Below are positions 34,035 through 43,454 of a stretch of DNA of 64,000 bases, piece after piece. Under the pieces are notes generated by a model. It did no database searches, was not told the origin of the DNA, and saw nothing but the letters and a program-made list of their open reading frames with translations. The position numbers and the translations under genes were made by a program. The stretch's first letter is position 1. The number at the start of each line of letters is the position of its first letter. This DNA is from Sphingomonas sp. Leaf33 (GTDB lineage: Bacteria > Pseudomonadota > Alphaproteobacteria > Sphingomonadales > Sphingomonadaceae), in the NCBI RefSeq assembly GCF_001421785.1, contig NZ_LMLB01000001.1:1311008-1375007 (forward strand). The letters run 5' to 3'.

Positions 34035-34811
34035 CTAGGCCGGCCAGACCTGCACGCGCTGTTCGCAGAACACCGCGGCGCCATAGCTGGTCAGGAACGA
34101 AACGTCGGCGGCATCTCGGCCCACGCCGATCTTGGCCATCTCGCCCGCCACCGCCATGCCGGTCGGGTCGACCAGATGCCACGCTCCGCCCAGGAACACT
34201 TCCGCCACCGCGTGGAAATCCTGCGGATCGACGCCAAGTGCATAGACGCTCGCGATCCGCGCCGGGATGCCGGCCGCGCGCGCCAGCGTGATGAGGACAT
34301 GGGCATAGTCGCGACAGACGCCCTGGCGCTGGACGAAGCTTTCCAGCGCGGTCGTCGCCGATGTGCTGGCGCCGGGGCTGTAGGTGAATTTCTCCTCGAT
34401 CCAGTCGCGGATCGCCGCGATCTTCGTGCCGCCGGTCAGTTCGTCGAATTCCGACGTCACGAAATCCTCGAACAGGTCCGACGGGCAGTAACGTGAGGCC
34501 ATCAGATACTGGACCGTCTCGCCCGGCAGCTTGTGGAAGGGGACCGCGGGCAGGGTGGAGATATCCGCCAGCATCCGTTCGACCCGCACCGTCGCGCGGT
34601 ACTCGACCGCCATCCGCCCGACGACGCGCAGCCAGATCCGCTCGCCGATCGCATCCTGCGCGGGCACACGCGCGAAATGCTCGCTGTGCGATACGTCCAG
34701 ATGCGCCGCAATGATGGTCTGTTCGGGGATCGCCGCCGCTTCGATCTGAAGCAGCACGTCGCTCGGCTCGGCGAAGTCGTAGGTGAAGGCGGCGTGGATA
34801 TGGATCGTCAT
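34035..34811 (-). CDS. Transglutaminase-like cysteine peptidase-fold protein
   Basis: The protein has 258 aa. A beta-rich N-terminal part is followed by the transglutaminase-like core with the catalytic triad: Cys in RQGVCRDYAHVLITLARAAG, His in DFHAVAEVFLGG and Asp in WHLVDPTG. It resembles the bacterial TGc family used as proteases or in peptide cross-linking and often found beside ATP-grasp or circularly permuted enzymes; none is adjacent here. No signal peptide is seen. The exact reaction is unknown. Confidence 0.85.
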   Translation of the reverse strand: MTIHIHAAFTYDFAEPSDVLLQIEAAAIPEQTIIAAHLDVSHSEHFARVPAQDAIGERIWLRVVGRMAVEYRATVRVERMLADISTLPAVPFHKLPGETVQYLMASRYCPSDLFEDFVTSEFDELTGGTKIAAIRDWIEEKFTYSPGASTSATTALESFVQRQGVCRDYAHVLITLARAAGIPARIASVYALGVDPQDFHAVAEVFLGGAWHLVDPTGMAVAGEMAKIGVGRDAADVSFLTSYGAAVFCEQRVQVWPA

Positions 34812-34915
34812 GGGGCGCCCAACGGCTAACTCTCGAAAAGGGGTGCAAGCGCCTGACCGCAAAAGGGAAAGGCGGCGTCGATGGCGGTCGTGCGGAACCG
34901 GTCAGGTGGTGCCGG

Positions 34916-36412
34916 TCACTCCGCCGGTTTGCAGGAATAGACCAGTTTTTCATTGGGCACCGCGGGCAGCGCGGCGCGGATCGCGGATTGCTGGCCCGAC
35001 AGGTTGGCGCGGGCCGCCGCATCGCTGGTGCAGGCCTTTATCTCCACGCCCTGCCGCAAGCGCCGCGCCTCGGTCATCCGCGCGTCGTCCAGAAAATAGC
35101 GCGTCTGGGTGTAGATGCGCGTGCTCGGCCGATAATCGAGGATCGACACCGTCGCCTCGCCGTCGGGGACCAGCACGCGGCTCCAGCCGCCGCGGCCGTC
35201 CTCGGCATATTGCGTCCGCCCGTTCATGCACCCGTCGCCGCCCCAGGCGAGCGTCGTCGGCTCCGGCGTGGAGACGGTGACCCGGCTGCGCTCGGGGACG
35301 AAGGCACAGGTGAGCGGGCCGATCGCATCGCTCGTCCGCGCGTCGCTGCGCCCCGACGCCGACACGGCATCCGCATCGAAGTCGGGCCGCAGCCCGAACA
35401 GTGCGATCGCCGCGATCATCAGTACGCCGCCGCCGGCCGCTGCATAGCGCCAGCGCGGGTCGCTGCGCGAGGCGAGCAATCCGGCCGCGCCGATTGCCAG
35501 CGCGCCGAAGACCAGCGCGACCGCGGCGCCCGCCATGAAATTCTCGCGACGGACGGCATTTGCCGCGCGTGCCTGCACCAGCGCGTCGGCGCGCGCCTCC
35601 CGCGCTCTTTCCGTCGCTTCGCGTGCTTGGGCGTCGCTGGCGGAGCGGGCGGTCTCGTCCGCGGCACGGTCCGCGGCCAGGCGCTCCTCCATCGTCTGGC
35701 ACGGCGTGGCGACGCTGGCGAAGGGCTGCTTGGCCCCGCGCAGGAAAGCGGCGACCTCCGCATAGGCAATCGCGAAGGCGAAGCTCGCATCGCCCTCGTC
35801 GCCGCGGGTCAGCGCGGAGTTCACGCCCAGCACCCGACCGCAGCGATCGAGCAGCGGTCCGCCCGAATTGCCGCGCGCGATACTGGCGGTGTGCAGCAGC
35901 ATCTCGGTCCCCATCAGGCTACGGCGGCCGGAAAACACGCCCTGGCTGCGCACCGGCGACGTCGGCGTGATGAAGTCCGCCGACGACCGCGCCGTCGCCA
36001 GGTCGACATTGCCCGGATAGCCGAGCGCATACAGCGTCTCCCCCTCGTTGGCCGGGCCGGAGTAGAAGGCGAGCGGCGACAGGCGGAGGCCCGCCACTTC
36101 GATCAGCGCCAGGTCGCGTTCGGGATCGATCGCGACCAGCTTGCCCTGCACCGACTTGTCGCCTTGGGACGGCACCACGCCGATGACGACATTGCCCGGA
36201 TAGCGCGCGGCGAGTTCGACGACGTGCGCGTTGGTCAGGATCCGCGTCGGCGACACGGCAAGCCCCGAGCCATGGCCGAACCCGACGACTTCGTCGTCTG
36301 CCACGGCGATCGTCACGATCCGTACGACACCGCGCCCGGCCGCCGAGATATCGTCGGCGAGTGCCGGGGTGGAAAAGGTGAAAAGCGCGAGAAAGGCGAG
36401 GATCAGCCGCAT
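34916..36412 (-). CDS. Secreted trypsin-like serine protease with C-terminal membrane/sensor part
   Basis: The protein has 498 aa with signal peptide MRLILAFLALFTFSTPALA. The trypsin-like (S1C-type) domain has the triad His in ILTNAHVV, Asp in PERDLALIEV, and Ser in RGNSGGPLLD. An Ala/Arg/Glu-rich coiled coil (about 245-290) leads to two hydrophobic segments at about 292-312 and 322-340, then a C-terminal beta-rich domain with several Cys. No PDZ domain is visible, unlike DegP. It may be a membrane-tethered periplasmic protease. It is divergent from the small gene at 36533. Confidence 0.82.
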   Translation of the reverse strand: MRLILAFLALFTFSTPALADDISAAGRGVVRIVTIAVADDEVVGFGHGSGLAVSPTRILTNAHVVELAARYPGNVVIGVVPSQGDKSVQGKLVAIDPERDLALIEVAGLRLSPLAFYSGPANEGETLYALGYPGNVDLATARSSADFITPTSPVRSQGVFSGRRSLMGTEMLLHTASIARGNSGGPLLDRCGRVLGVNSALTRGDEGDASFAFAIAYAEVAAFLRGAKQPFASVATPCQTMEERLAADRAADETARSASDAQAREATERAREARADALVQARAANAVRRENFMAGAAVALVFGALAIGAAGLLASRSDPRWRYAAAGGGVLMIAAIALFGLRPDFDADAVSASGRSDARTSDAIGPLTCAFVPERSRVTVSTPEPTTLAWGGDGCMNGRTQYAEDGRGGWSRVLVPDGEATVSILDYRPSTRIYTQTRYFLDDARMTEARRLRQGVEIKACTSDAAARANLSGQQSAIRAALPAVPNEKLVYSCKPAE

Positions 36413-36532
36413 GGGCGGTGCCTAGCGCAAGCCCTACGCCTAGGGAATGGCTTCCGCTGTGGCGACGGGATTTCAGATTTTACGTAAATTGTGAAAGTCA
36501 TCGTTAACGGCCGCTTTGCTATCGGGATCGAT

Positions 36533-36850
36533 ATGTCCCGATCCACCTTCCCCGGCGCCGCCATGGGCCAGCTGATTGCGGTTGCGCTGGTCATCGTCGC
36601 CATCGCCCTGTGGCCGCCGCAGCGCGGCGCGATGCTGATGATTCCGCTGACCGGCCACGCCGCCGATGCGATCAACGTCGCGCTGACCGGCCGGGCGGGG
36701 GTGCTGGCAGCCGGGCCGTTTCCGGGATCGATGATCGTCATGGGCGACCGCACGGCGCTCGGTCGGGCGGCTCTCCACCGCGGTATCCTGCTGCTGGCGG
36801 CGCCGGGTGCGCTGTGCAACGCCGGTGGAGCGGACGGGGTGCCGTCATGA
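36533..36850 (+). CDS. Hypothetical small protein with N-terminal membrane segment
   Basis: The protein has 105 aa from this ATG; a GTG at 36491 would add 14 residues. One hydrophobic segment (about 9-25, [19 protein letters not shown]), then Gly/Ala-rich sequence. Its stop overlaps the start of the chemoreceptor gene (ATGA), so the two are translated together. I do not recognise a family; it may be an accessory protein of the chemoreceptor. Confidence 0.6.
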   Translation: MSRSTFPGAAMGQLIAVALVIVAIALWPPQRGAMLMIPLTGHAADAINVALTGRAGVLAAGPFPGSMIVMGDRTALGRAALHRGILLLAAPGALCNAGGADGVPS

Positions 36851-38418
36851 ACGAAAGGGACACGCTGGCAGCGGTGCCTGCGACGCTGGACCGGGTCCGC
36901 GCCAAGGGCATTCGCGCCTGGGCGCTGACCGGCTGGATCGCGCTGCTCGCGCTGATCATCCATGATATCGCCTCCGACACTGCGACGCCGCTGCCGCTAT
37001 TGCTGGCGATCGGGATCGTCATCAACGTCCTGCCGACCGTGATGGCACTTCGCCATCGTCATGATGCCGAGGCCCGCCTGGTGATGGGGGCGCTGGCCGC
37101 CGTCCTGCCGGCGGTCGCTGTGTTCCAGCTGCAGGGCCACGCCTGGCAGATGGACGCGCACATGTTCTTCTTCGTCGCGATGGCGGCGCTGGTCGTGCTC
37201 GGCGACTGGCGGCCGATCGCGGTGGCGACCGTCCTGACCGCGCTCCACCACCTCGTCCTCGCCTTTCTGGCGCCGGGTTGGGTGTTCGCCGGTGCCGGCG
37301 ATCTCGGCCGGGTCATGTTTCACGCCGTAGCGGTCCTGCTGCAGTTTGGCGTCCTGGCGATGGTCACGGTCCGTCTCGAGCGACTGCTCGGCGCGCAGGA
37401 CCGCGCCATTGCTCGCGCGCGACGATTGACGACGACGGCACGCGACGAACGCGAACGGGCCGAACAGGCGCTCGGCAAGGCACATGAGGCCGAGGCGGTC
37501 GCAGCGAGCGAACGTACTGCGCGCGCCGCGGCGTCTGCCCGTGCGGCCGGCGAGCGCCGTGGCGAACTGGTGACGCTCGCCAACGAATTCGATCATTCGG
37601 TCACATCGGTGGTCAAGGCGATCGGCGTCGCGACCGAGCAGCTGGAGGCGTCGGCGATGCGGCTGGGCGATAGCACGCGCCATACCGATGCGGCGGTCTG
37701 CGAAGTGACCGCGGGTGCCGCGCGCGCGGCCGACGAGATCACGCTGGTCACCGGCGCCATCCAAGATCTGTCGCAATCGATCCGCACGATCGCGCTGGCC
37801 GCCGCCGACCAGTCAAGCCTGACGACCGCCGCGAGCGGCGAGGCCGAATCGAGCGTGCGGACGATCGCGCATCTGGAGCATCAGGCCGACCAGATCGAAA
37901 GCCTGGTCGACGCCATCCGCGAGATCGCCGGCAAGACCAATCTGCTGGCACTCAACGCGACGATCGAGGCGGCCCGGGCGGGCGAGGCGGGCCGCGGCTT
38001 CACCGTCGTGGCGGGCGAAGTGAAGACGCTGGCCACCGACACCGCACGAATCAGCGACACGATCAGCGGATTGCTCGCCGGCATTCGCGTCGGCGTCGCG
38101 GATTCCGCCGCGACCCTGCGCGGGGTCAACGACGCGATCGGCCAGGTCGCCTGCGCCGCCGGCGGCATCGCGACCGCGGTCGAGGATCACCGCGCGACCG
38201 CAAACGATGTCCACGTCTCCGCCGACCGCGCGATGCGGTCCGCCAACGACATCGAACTCAGGATCGGCGCTGTTGCCGAAGCGACGGGCGTTGCTTCGAC
38301 GCTGTGCGCCAGCCTGCGCAGCAGCGCCGCCGAACTGAGCGCCACCGCCCGCCAACTCCGCACCTCGACCGACCTGTTCGTCGGCTTTCTGGACGACGAC
38401 CAGGGACTGGCCGCCTGA
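36847..38418 (+). CDS. Methyl-accepting chemotaxis protein
   Basis: The protein has 523 aa. Four to six hydrophobic segments in residues 20-180 form a membrane sensor without a large periplasmic domain. A charged helical region at about 190-235 follows, then the signalling domain with the highly conserved tip [20 protein letters not shown] followed by [20 protein letters not shown]. It would control the CheA kinase. No HAMP domain is obvious. No other chemotaxis gene is in the window. Confidence 0.92.
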   Translation: MNERDTLAAVPATLDRVRAKGIRAWALTGWIALLALIIHDIASDTATPLPLLLAIGIVINVLPTVMALRHRHDAEARLVMGALAAVLPAVAVFQLQGHAWQMDAHMFFFVAMAALVVLGDWRPIAVATVLTALHHLVLAFLAPGWVFAGAGDLGRVMFHAVAVLLQFGVLAMVTVRLERLLGAQDRAIARARRLTTTARDERERAEQALGKAHEAEAVAASERTARAAASARAAGERRGELVTLANEFDHSVTSVVKAIGVATEQLEASAMRLGDSTRHTDAAVCEVTAGAARAADEITLVTGAIQDLSQSIRTIALAAADQSSLTTAASGEAESSVRTIAHLEHQADQIESLVDAIREIAGKTNLLALNATIEAARAGEAGRGFTVVAGEVKTLATDTARISDTISGLLAGIRVGVADSAATLRGVNDAIGQVACAAGGIATAVEDHRATANDVHVSADRAMRSANDIELRIGAVAEATGVASTLCASLRSSAAELSATARQLRTSTDLFVGFLDDDQGLAA

Positions 38419-38430
38419 CCGTCCGGCGAC

Positions 38431-40599
38431 TTACAGGAAATTATACGGGTCTACGTCGACTGCAACCCGTACCTTTGCACCCCAATCGAGTGCGCCCAGC
38501 CAGTCGCGGATGATGTCCTGTACGTCCAGGCTGCGGGTTGCGTGGACCAGCAGCCGGTATCGGTGGCGGCCGCGCAGCATGGCGAGCGGGGCAGGGGCGG
38601 GGCCGAACACGTTCATGCCCTCCACCTGCGGCGCGGTGCGGCCGATGGTGCGCGCGGTCGCTTCCGCTTCGCCCTTGTCCTCGCTCGACACGACGATCGC
38701 GGCGAAACGGCCGAACGGGGGCGCTTCGGCATCGCGGCGGTTCTCGGTCTCCGCGGCATAGAAGCTTTCGGCGTCGCCGCTGACCAGCGCCGCGATCACG
38801 CGGGCGCTTGGGGCATGAGTCTGGATCAGCACCTTGCCCGGCTTGGCTCCACGACCCGCGCGCCCAGCGACCTGCATGATCTGCTGGAAGGTGCGCTCGG
38901 CCGCACGCAGGTCACCGCCCTCCAGCCCCAGGTCGGCATCGATCACCCCGACCAGCGTCAGGTTGGGGAAGTGATACCCCTTCGTCACCAGCTGCGTACC
39001 AACGACGATGTCGATGTCGCCGGCCTCCATCCGTCCGACGAATTCCGCGGCCTTGGCGGGTGACCAGATGGTGTCGCTGGTCACGACCGCGACCTTCGCT
39101 TCCGGATAGAGCGCCGTTACTTCGTCCGCGATCCGTTCGACACCGGGGCCGCAGGCGACCAGCGAATCCTCGTCCTTGCACTCCGGACATGCCTTGGGTG
39201 TCGGATAGGCGTGGCCGCAGTGATGGCACGACAGGCGATGGATCAGCCGGTGCTCGACCATCCATGCGGTGCAATTGGGGCATTGGAAACGGTGCCCGCA
39301 CGTCCGGCATAGCGTCAGCGGGGCATAGCCGCGGCGGTTGAGGAACAACAACGCCTGTTCGCCGCGCGCCAGCGTCGCATCGATCGCGCTCACCAGCCGC
39401 GGGGCGATCCACCTGCCCTTGGGCGGCGGTTCGGCCAGCAGGTCGATCGGTTCGATCTTCGGCATCTGCGCGGCACCGTAGCGGCCCGGCAGCTTCAGTT
39501 CGCGGTAGCGCCCCGCCTCGACCTGCGCGCGCGTCTCGATCGCGGGGGTCGCGCTCGCCAGCACCACTGGGCAGCCTTCGAACCGCCCGCGCATCACCGC
39601 GACGTCGCGCGCATGGTAATGAACGCCGTCTTCCTGCTTGAAGCTCGTCTCGTGTGCCTCGTCGACCACGATTACGCCCAGGTTGGCATAGGGCAGGAAC
39701 AGCGCCGATCGCGCGCCGATCGTCACCTTCGCCTGGCCCGTCGCGATGCCCCGCCAGGCACGGCGTCGCTGCGATGCCCTGAGGCCCGAATGCCACGCGA
39801 CCGGCTCGACCCCGAAGCGCGCGTGGAACCGCTTGAGGAACGGCTCGGTCAGCGCGATTTCGGGGAGCAGGACCAACGATTGCTGTCCCCGCCGGATCGC
39901 CTCCGCCACGGCTTCCAGATAGACTTCGGTCTTGCCAGATCCGGTGACGCCGTCGAGCAGGAACGGCTCGAACTCGCCCGCCGCGACCGACCCCTGCAGG
40001 ATGCCCGCGGCATAGGCCTGGTCGGTCGAGAGCACCGGCGCGCCGAAATCAGGGTCGGGTTCGGGGAAGGGGGAATCGAGATCGACCTCGACGCCCTCGA
40101 TAGCGCCGGCCTTGACGAGCCCGCGGATCACGCCGTCGCTGACATCGGCGATCGTCGCCAGTTCGCGCACCAGCCCCTGCCGGTCGCCGATCCGCTCCAG
40201 CGCCTGGGCGCGCTGCGGGGTCAGGCGGTCGGGGACGTGCCCCGTCGCGCGATATTCGACGATCAGCTTGGTCCCTTCGAGCGCGGAGGACGACGGCATC
40301 GTCATCCTCAGCACCGCGGCAAGGGGGGCCAAATAATAGTCCGCGGTCCATTCGACCAACCGCCGGAGCGGGGTGGGCAGGGGGGGCACATCGGCCACGC
40401 CCAGCAGGTTGCGCAGGCGGTTGTCGCCGACATGTTCAGACTTCAGCCGATCGGCATCCCAGGCAACGCCCAGCAGCTGGCGCGGACCCAGCGGCGCGAC
40501 GACGATCGATCCCGGCTCGACATGCATCCCCTGCGGTACGCGGTAGTCGAGCGGACCGAGAGCCGAATTCATCACGATTACGCGGGCGCGGGAGGACAT
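38431..40599 (-). CDS. priA: Primosomal protein N' (PriA helicase)
   Basis: The protein has 722 aa from this ATG; upstream frame extension is unlikely to be coding. It has the PriA N-terminal DNA-binding domain (VIVMNSALGPLDYRVP), helicase Walker A DGVTGSGKTEVYLEA, DEAH box VVDEAHETSFKQ, and two zinc-binding sets (CRTCGHRFQCPNC, CHHCGHAYPTPKACPEC). It reloads the replisome at stalled forks. It is divergent from the acetyltransferase gene across 111 bp. Confidence 0.96.
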   Translation of the reverse strand: MSSRARVIVMNSALGPLDYRVPQGMHVEPGSIVVAPLGPRQLLGVAWDADRLKSEHVGDNRLRNLLGVADVPPLPTPLRRLVEWTADYYLAPLAAVLRMTMPSSSALEGTKLIVEYRATGHVPDRLTPQRAQALERIGDRQGLVRELATIADVSDGVIRGLVKAGAIEGVEVDLDSPFPEPDPDFGAPVLSTDQAYAAGILQGSVAAGEFEPFLLDGVTGSGKTEVYLEAVAEAIRRGQQSLVLLPEIALTEPFLKRFHARFGVEPVAWHSGLRASQRRRAWRGIATGQAKVTIGARSALFLPYANLGVIVVDEAHETSFKQEDGVHYHARDVAVMRGRFEGCPVVLASATPAIETRAQVEAGRYRELKLPGRYGAAQMPKIEPIDLLAEPPPKGRWIAPRLVSAIDATLARGEQALLFLNRRGYAPLTLCRTCGHRFQCPNCTAWMVEHRLIHRLSCHHCGHAYPTPKACPECKDEDSLVACGPGVERIADEVTALYPEAKVAVVTSDTIWSPAKAAEFVGRMEAGDIDIVVGTQLVTKGYHFPNLTLVGVIDADLGLEGGDLRAAERTFQQIMQVAGRAGRGAKPGKVLIQTHAPSARVIAALVSGDAESFYAAETENRRDAEAPPFGRFAAIVVSSEDKGEAEATARTIGRTAPQVEGMNVFGPAPAPLAMLRGRHRYRLLVHATRSLDVQDIIRDWLGALDWGAKVRVAVDVDPYNFL

Positions 40600-40710
40600 G
40601 GCACCCATATCGGGATTCCGGGCGACTCGGGGAAGGGCTTCGTTGTATCCTAGGCGCAATTCCCCGTGGTCCCGCTCGGTCGGGAACATGGATCGGCCTG
40701 GGGGATAGTC

Positions 40711-41238
40711 ATGACCATCACCGAAACCGCCCGCCTCACCCTTCGCGAGATCGTCGCCAGCGATGCCGCGTTCATCCACGCGCTGCTGACCGATCCCGAT
40801 TTCGTCGCGATGATCGGCAGTCGCGGGGTCGAGACGCTGGCCGACGCCGAACGCGCGGTCCAGGAGAAGTATCGGGCCGGTTATGCCCAACATGGCTTCG
40901 GCATGTGGCTGGTCGAGCGCACGGCGGATGGGGAGAAGCTCGGCATGGCGGGGCTCGTGCGGCGCGACGGGCTGGATCACGTCGATGTCGGCTATGCCTT
41001 TCTGCCTGCCGCCCGCGGCGCCGGCTATGCGACGGAGGCGGTTCGCGCCGTCCTCGACTGGGCCGCGGCACGGGGCATCGCGCCGGTGGTGGCGATCGTG
41101 AACCAGGAGAACGCGCCGTCACGCGCGATTCTGGGGCGGGTCGGCATGGTCCCCGACCGGACGCTGCGACTGCCCGGCGCCGACCGCGATGTGTTGCTCT
41201 ATGTACCCGCGTCCGAAACGGATATGCCGGCGGCATGA
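40711..41238 (+). CDS. GNAT acetyltransferase, RimJ/RimL type
   Basis: The protein has 175 aa. It starts MTITETARLTLREIVASDAA, with the acetyl-CoA loop ARGAGYATEAVRAVLDWAA and the typical NQENAPSRAILGRVGMV. This is the RimJ/RimL subgroup, acetylating N-terminal amino groups or small molecules; substrate unknown. Its stop overlaps the next start (ATGA). Confidence 0.9.
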   Translation: MTITETARLTLREIVASDAAFIHALLTDPDFVAMIGSRGVETLADAERAVQEKYRAGYAQHGFGMWLVERTADGEKLGMAGLVRRDGLDHVDVGYAFLPAARGAGYATEAVRAVLDWAAARGIAPVVAIVNQENAPSRAILGRVGMVPDRTLRLPGADRDVLLYVPASETDMPAA

Positions 41239-41696
41239 TGTTTACCGCTCTCCTGCTCGCCCAGGCCGTCGCCGCGCCCGCCGCGGCTCCCGCTCCCGTC
41301 TGCCCCGCCGCTCCGCCGGCGCTGCCAGCCGATCTCGGCGGCTGGCGATCGACCGGCGCCGATCTCGCATCGGGCAAGGCGGTGTCGGTGCCAACGATGG
41401 ATCCCGCAACCCTCCGCCTGGCCGGCGTTCCGCTGCCGAAGCAGCCGGGGCGCATGGCGATCCAGACGGTCCGCATCACGACCGCCGGCACCTATGGCAT
41501 CGCTCTGGACCAGAAGGGCTGGATCGACCTCTATCGCCTTGGCACGATGACCGCGCTCCCATCCGCGCGGCATGGCCATGGTCCCGACTGCTCGGGCATC
41601 CGCAAGATCGTGCGCTACGACCTGACACCGGGCCAGTATCGCGTGGTCGTCGGCGGCATGGCCGCGCTGACCGCACGGATGATGCTGGTCAGGTAA
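41235..41696 (+). CDS. Hypothetical secreted protein
   Basis: The protein has 153 aa. A signal peptide (MMFTALLLAQAVAAPAAA) is followed by a Pro/Ala-rich linker and a compact beta-rich domain containing QTVRITTAGTYGIALDQKGW and YDLTPGQYRVVVGG. Two Cys could form a disulfide. The first ATG overlaps the stop of the acetyltransferase gene. I do not recognise the family; it looks like a small periplasmic beta-sandwich protein. Confidence 0.7.
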   Translation: MMFTALLLAQAVAAPAAAPAPVCPAAPPALPADLGGWRSTGADLASGKAVSVPTMDPATLRLAGVPLPKQPGRMAIQTVRITTAGTYGIALDQKGWIDLYRLGTMTALPSARHGHGPDCSGIRKIVRYDLTPGQYRVVVGGMAALTARMMLVR

Positions 41697-41718
41697 AGCG
41701 GCGTCGGGGCGCAACTTT

Positions 41719-41749
41719 ACGCCCGGTCGATCATTGCATGACCGGGCGT
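41719..41749 (+). promoter_or_regulatory. Leader hairpin before the glycine-zipper lipoprotein gene
   Basis: ACGCCCGGTC (41719-41728) and GACCGGGCGT (41740-41749) form a perfect 10-bp stem with an 11-nt loop. No T tract follows on either strand, so it is not a standard terminator. Immediately after it, GGGGAA and TTCCCC flank the SD AGGAGGA and could present it in a loop. Confidence 0.5.
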
Positions 41750-41775
41750 GGGGGAAACAGGAGGAGAGTTCCCCG

Positions 41776-42189
41776 ATGCGTACCCTTGTTCTCGGAATCG
41801 TCGCGGCCGGCGCCGCGCTTGGCGGCTGCTCGCAATATGGCAGCGACTACGGCGTCGACCCGCGCTATCGCGGCTATGCCAGCTACGACTACGACCGGCC
41901 CGATCCGTCGTACAACGGCTATTACGCCGACCGCTATTACGTCGACAACGCACGCTATCGCGAGCGTCGTCTGAATTCGAATGATCGCGTCTACGTCGGT
42001 AACGATGGCCGTTACTACTGCCGTCGCGGTGACGGTACGACCGGTCTGGTCGTCGGTGGCCTGGTCGGCGGCGCGCTGGGTGCGGCGATTTCGCCAGGCG
42101 GCAGCGGCCTGCTGGGCGCTCTTATCGGTGGCGCGGCGGGTGCCGCAGGCGGCGAGGCGATCGATCGCCGCAACGTGCGCTGCCGCTAA
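41776..42189 (+). CDS. Glycine-zipper 2TM domain lipoprotein
   Basis: The protein has 137 aa. Signal peptide with lipobox LGGC (lipid-attachment Cys at about 18), a Tyr/Asp-rich middle region (RYRGYASYDYDRPDPSYNG), then a glycine-zipper segment GLVVGGLVGGALGAAIS and SGLLGALIGGAAGAAGG. It resembles the 17-kDa surface antigen group of outer-membrane lipoproteins. A strong SD (AGGAGGA) precedes the start. The protein may stabilise the envelope; precise role unknown. Confidence 0.85.
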   Translation: MRTLVLGIVAAGAALGGCSQYGSDYGVDPRYRGYASYDYDRPDPSYNGYYADRYYVDNARYRERRLNSNDRVYVGNDGRYYCRRGDGTTGLVVGGLVGGALGAAISPGGSGLLGALIGGAAGAAGGEAIDRRNVRCR

Positions 42190-42216
42190 CCGAGACACGG
42201 TCTCACTATCGGATCG

Positions 42217-42252
42217 GGGCCGCTGCGACATGATCGCCGCGGCCCTTTTCTT
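42217..42252 (+). terminator. Terminator after the glycine-zipper lipoprotein gene
   Basis: GGGCCGC then GCG (after a T/C mismatch) pair with CGC and GCGGCCC around a 7-nt loop, followed by TTTTCTT. It separates the lipoprotein gene from the endolysin gene. Confidence 0.85.
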
Positions 42253-42333
42253 GTAACCACACTGGTTTATCAAGGCTGTCAAAGTTGGAGTTTTGCGGTT
42301 AGATGATCCGCCCTCTGAACACAGGAGGGCCAT

Positions 42334-42873
42334 ATGGACATCGACCAGTTGATCGACGCGGTGATCGATCGCGAGGGCGGATATAGCGATCACCCCGCCG
42401 ACCTCGGCGGGCCGACGCGCTGGGGCGTGACCCAGGCGGTCGCCGCCAGGCACGGCTACGCTGGCGACATGCGCCGTTTCCCGCGCCCCTCGGCCGTCGC
42501 GATCTACCGCCGCCTGTATTGGCAACACCCCGGGTTCGACCGGATCGCCGACCTGGCGCCGATGCTGGGCGGCGAACTGTTCGACACCGGGGTCAACATG
42601 GGACCCGCTGTCGCCGCCGGTTTCCTGCAACGTGCGCTTAACGCGCTGAATCGCGGCGCTCGCGACTTCCCCGACATCGCCACCGACGGCCGGATCGGGC
42701 CGGGGACGCTCGCGGCGCTCGACACGTTCCTGCGCGTGCGCGGCGCATCGGGGGAAGGTGTGCTGCTGAAGGCGATCGATGCGCTGCAGGGCGAACGCTA
42801 CCTCCACCTCGCCGAGCGGCGCCCGGCCAACGAAGCCTTTCTCTACGGCTGGCTGGCGAACCGGATCGGTTAG
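42334..42873 (+). CDS. GH108 N-acetylmuramidase (endolysin)
   Basis: The protein has 179 aa. The N-terminus VIDREGGYSDHPADLGGPTR followed by WGVT carries the GH108 catalytic Glu in REGGYSDHPADLGG; NMGPAVAAGFLQRALN and DGRIGPGTL follow as in the C-terminal peptidoglycan-binding part. It hydrolyses the glycan strands of peptidoglycan. No signal peptide is present, so it needs a holin for export; one is encoded 51 nt downstream. In Rhodobacter capsulatus a GH108 endolysin and holin release gene transfer agents, and this pair looks the same. Confidence 0.9.
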   Translation: MDIDQLIDAVIDREGGYSDHPADLGGPTRWGVTQAVAARHGYAGDMRRFPRPSAVAIYRRLYWQHPGFDRIADLAPMLGGELFDTGVNMGPAVAAGFLQRALNALNRGARDFPDIATDGRIGPGTLAALDTFLRVRGASGEGVLLKAIDALQGERYLHLAERRPANEAFLYGWLANRIG

Positions 42874-42890
42874 AATGTAGCAGCTCTCAA

Positions 42891-42916
42891 CTTTCTAAAC
42901 TTAGCAGTATCGAAAG
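42891..42916 (+). promoter_or_regulatory. Leader element that can mask the holin ribosome binding site
   Basis: CTTTC at 42891-42895 can pair with GAAAG at 42912-42916, the SD core of the holin gene. The surrounding 19 nt (42884-42902) match the groES-groEL gap at 21749-21767 at 18 positions. A shared translational control element is possible but unproven. Confidence 0.4.
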
Positions 42917-42924
42917 GACGTTAC

Positions 42925-43344
42925 ATGGGCATCGTCGAAGGTATCATCGGCCCGGTCGCAAAGTTGCTCGACAACATTATCCCCGACCCCAAGGCGCGGG
43001 ACGCGGCCAAGCTGGAATTGCTGCGATTGCAGGGCACGCAGGACATGGAACGGACGAAGGCGCAGATGGCGGCGATCGTCGCCGATGCGCAATCGGCCGA
43101 TCCGTGGACCAGCCGGGCCCGACCCAGCTTCCTGTACGTCATGTACGCGCTGCTGCTGTGGGCGATCCCGATGGGCCTGATCTCGGCGGTGCGGCCGGAC
43201 ATGGCGGCGGCGATCGCGAAGGGCATGAATGCGTATCTGAACGGCCTGCCGGAGCCGCTCTACGCTCTCTTCGGGACGGGGTATCTGGGATATACGGTTG
43301 CCAGGGAATGGGGGAAGGCGCGGGCGCCCAGCGATTTGCGGTAG
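42925..43344 (+). CDS. Holin, gene-transfer-agent type (3TM holin family)
   Basis: The protein has 139 aa. An amphipathic N-terminal region with IIPDPKARDAAKLELLRLQG and KAQMAAIVADAQSADPWTSR precedes hydrophobic segments at about 67-90 (FLYVMYALLLWAIPMGLIS) and 115-132. This arrangement matches the GTA_holin_3TM family. It would make inner-membrane lesions that let the GH108 enzyme reach peptidoglycan. No phage or GTA structural gene is in the window. Confidence 0.82.
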   Translation: MGIVEGIIGPVAKLLDNIIPDPKARDAAKLELLRLQGTQDMERTKAQMAAIVADAQSADPWTSRARPSFLYVMYALLLWAIPMGLISAVRPDMAAAIAKGMNAYLNGLPEPLYALFGTGYLGYTVAREWGKARAPSDLR

Positions 43345-43454
43345 CGAATCGCGGAGTCGCCACGGCGGGCAGCGGGGTCGGCGCAGCCGGCTCCGTCTGA
43401 CGGCTAGGCGGGGGGCTCTTGTCCCTTGCTCGAACCGCCCCCAAATGCCGCCGC

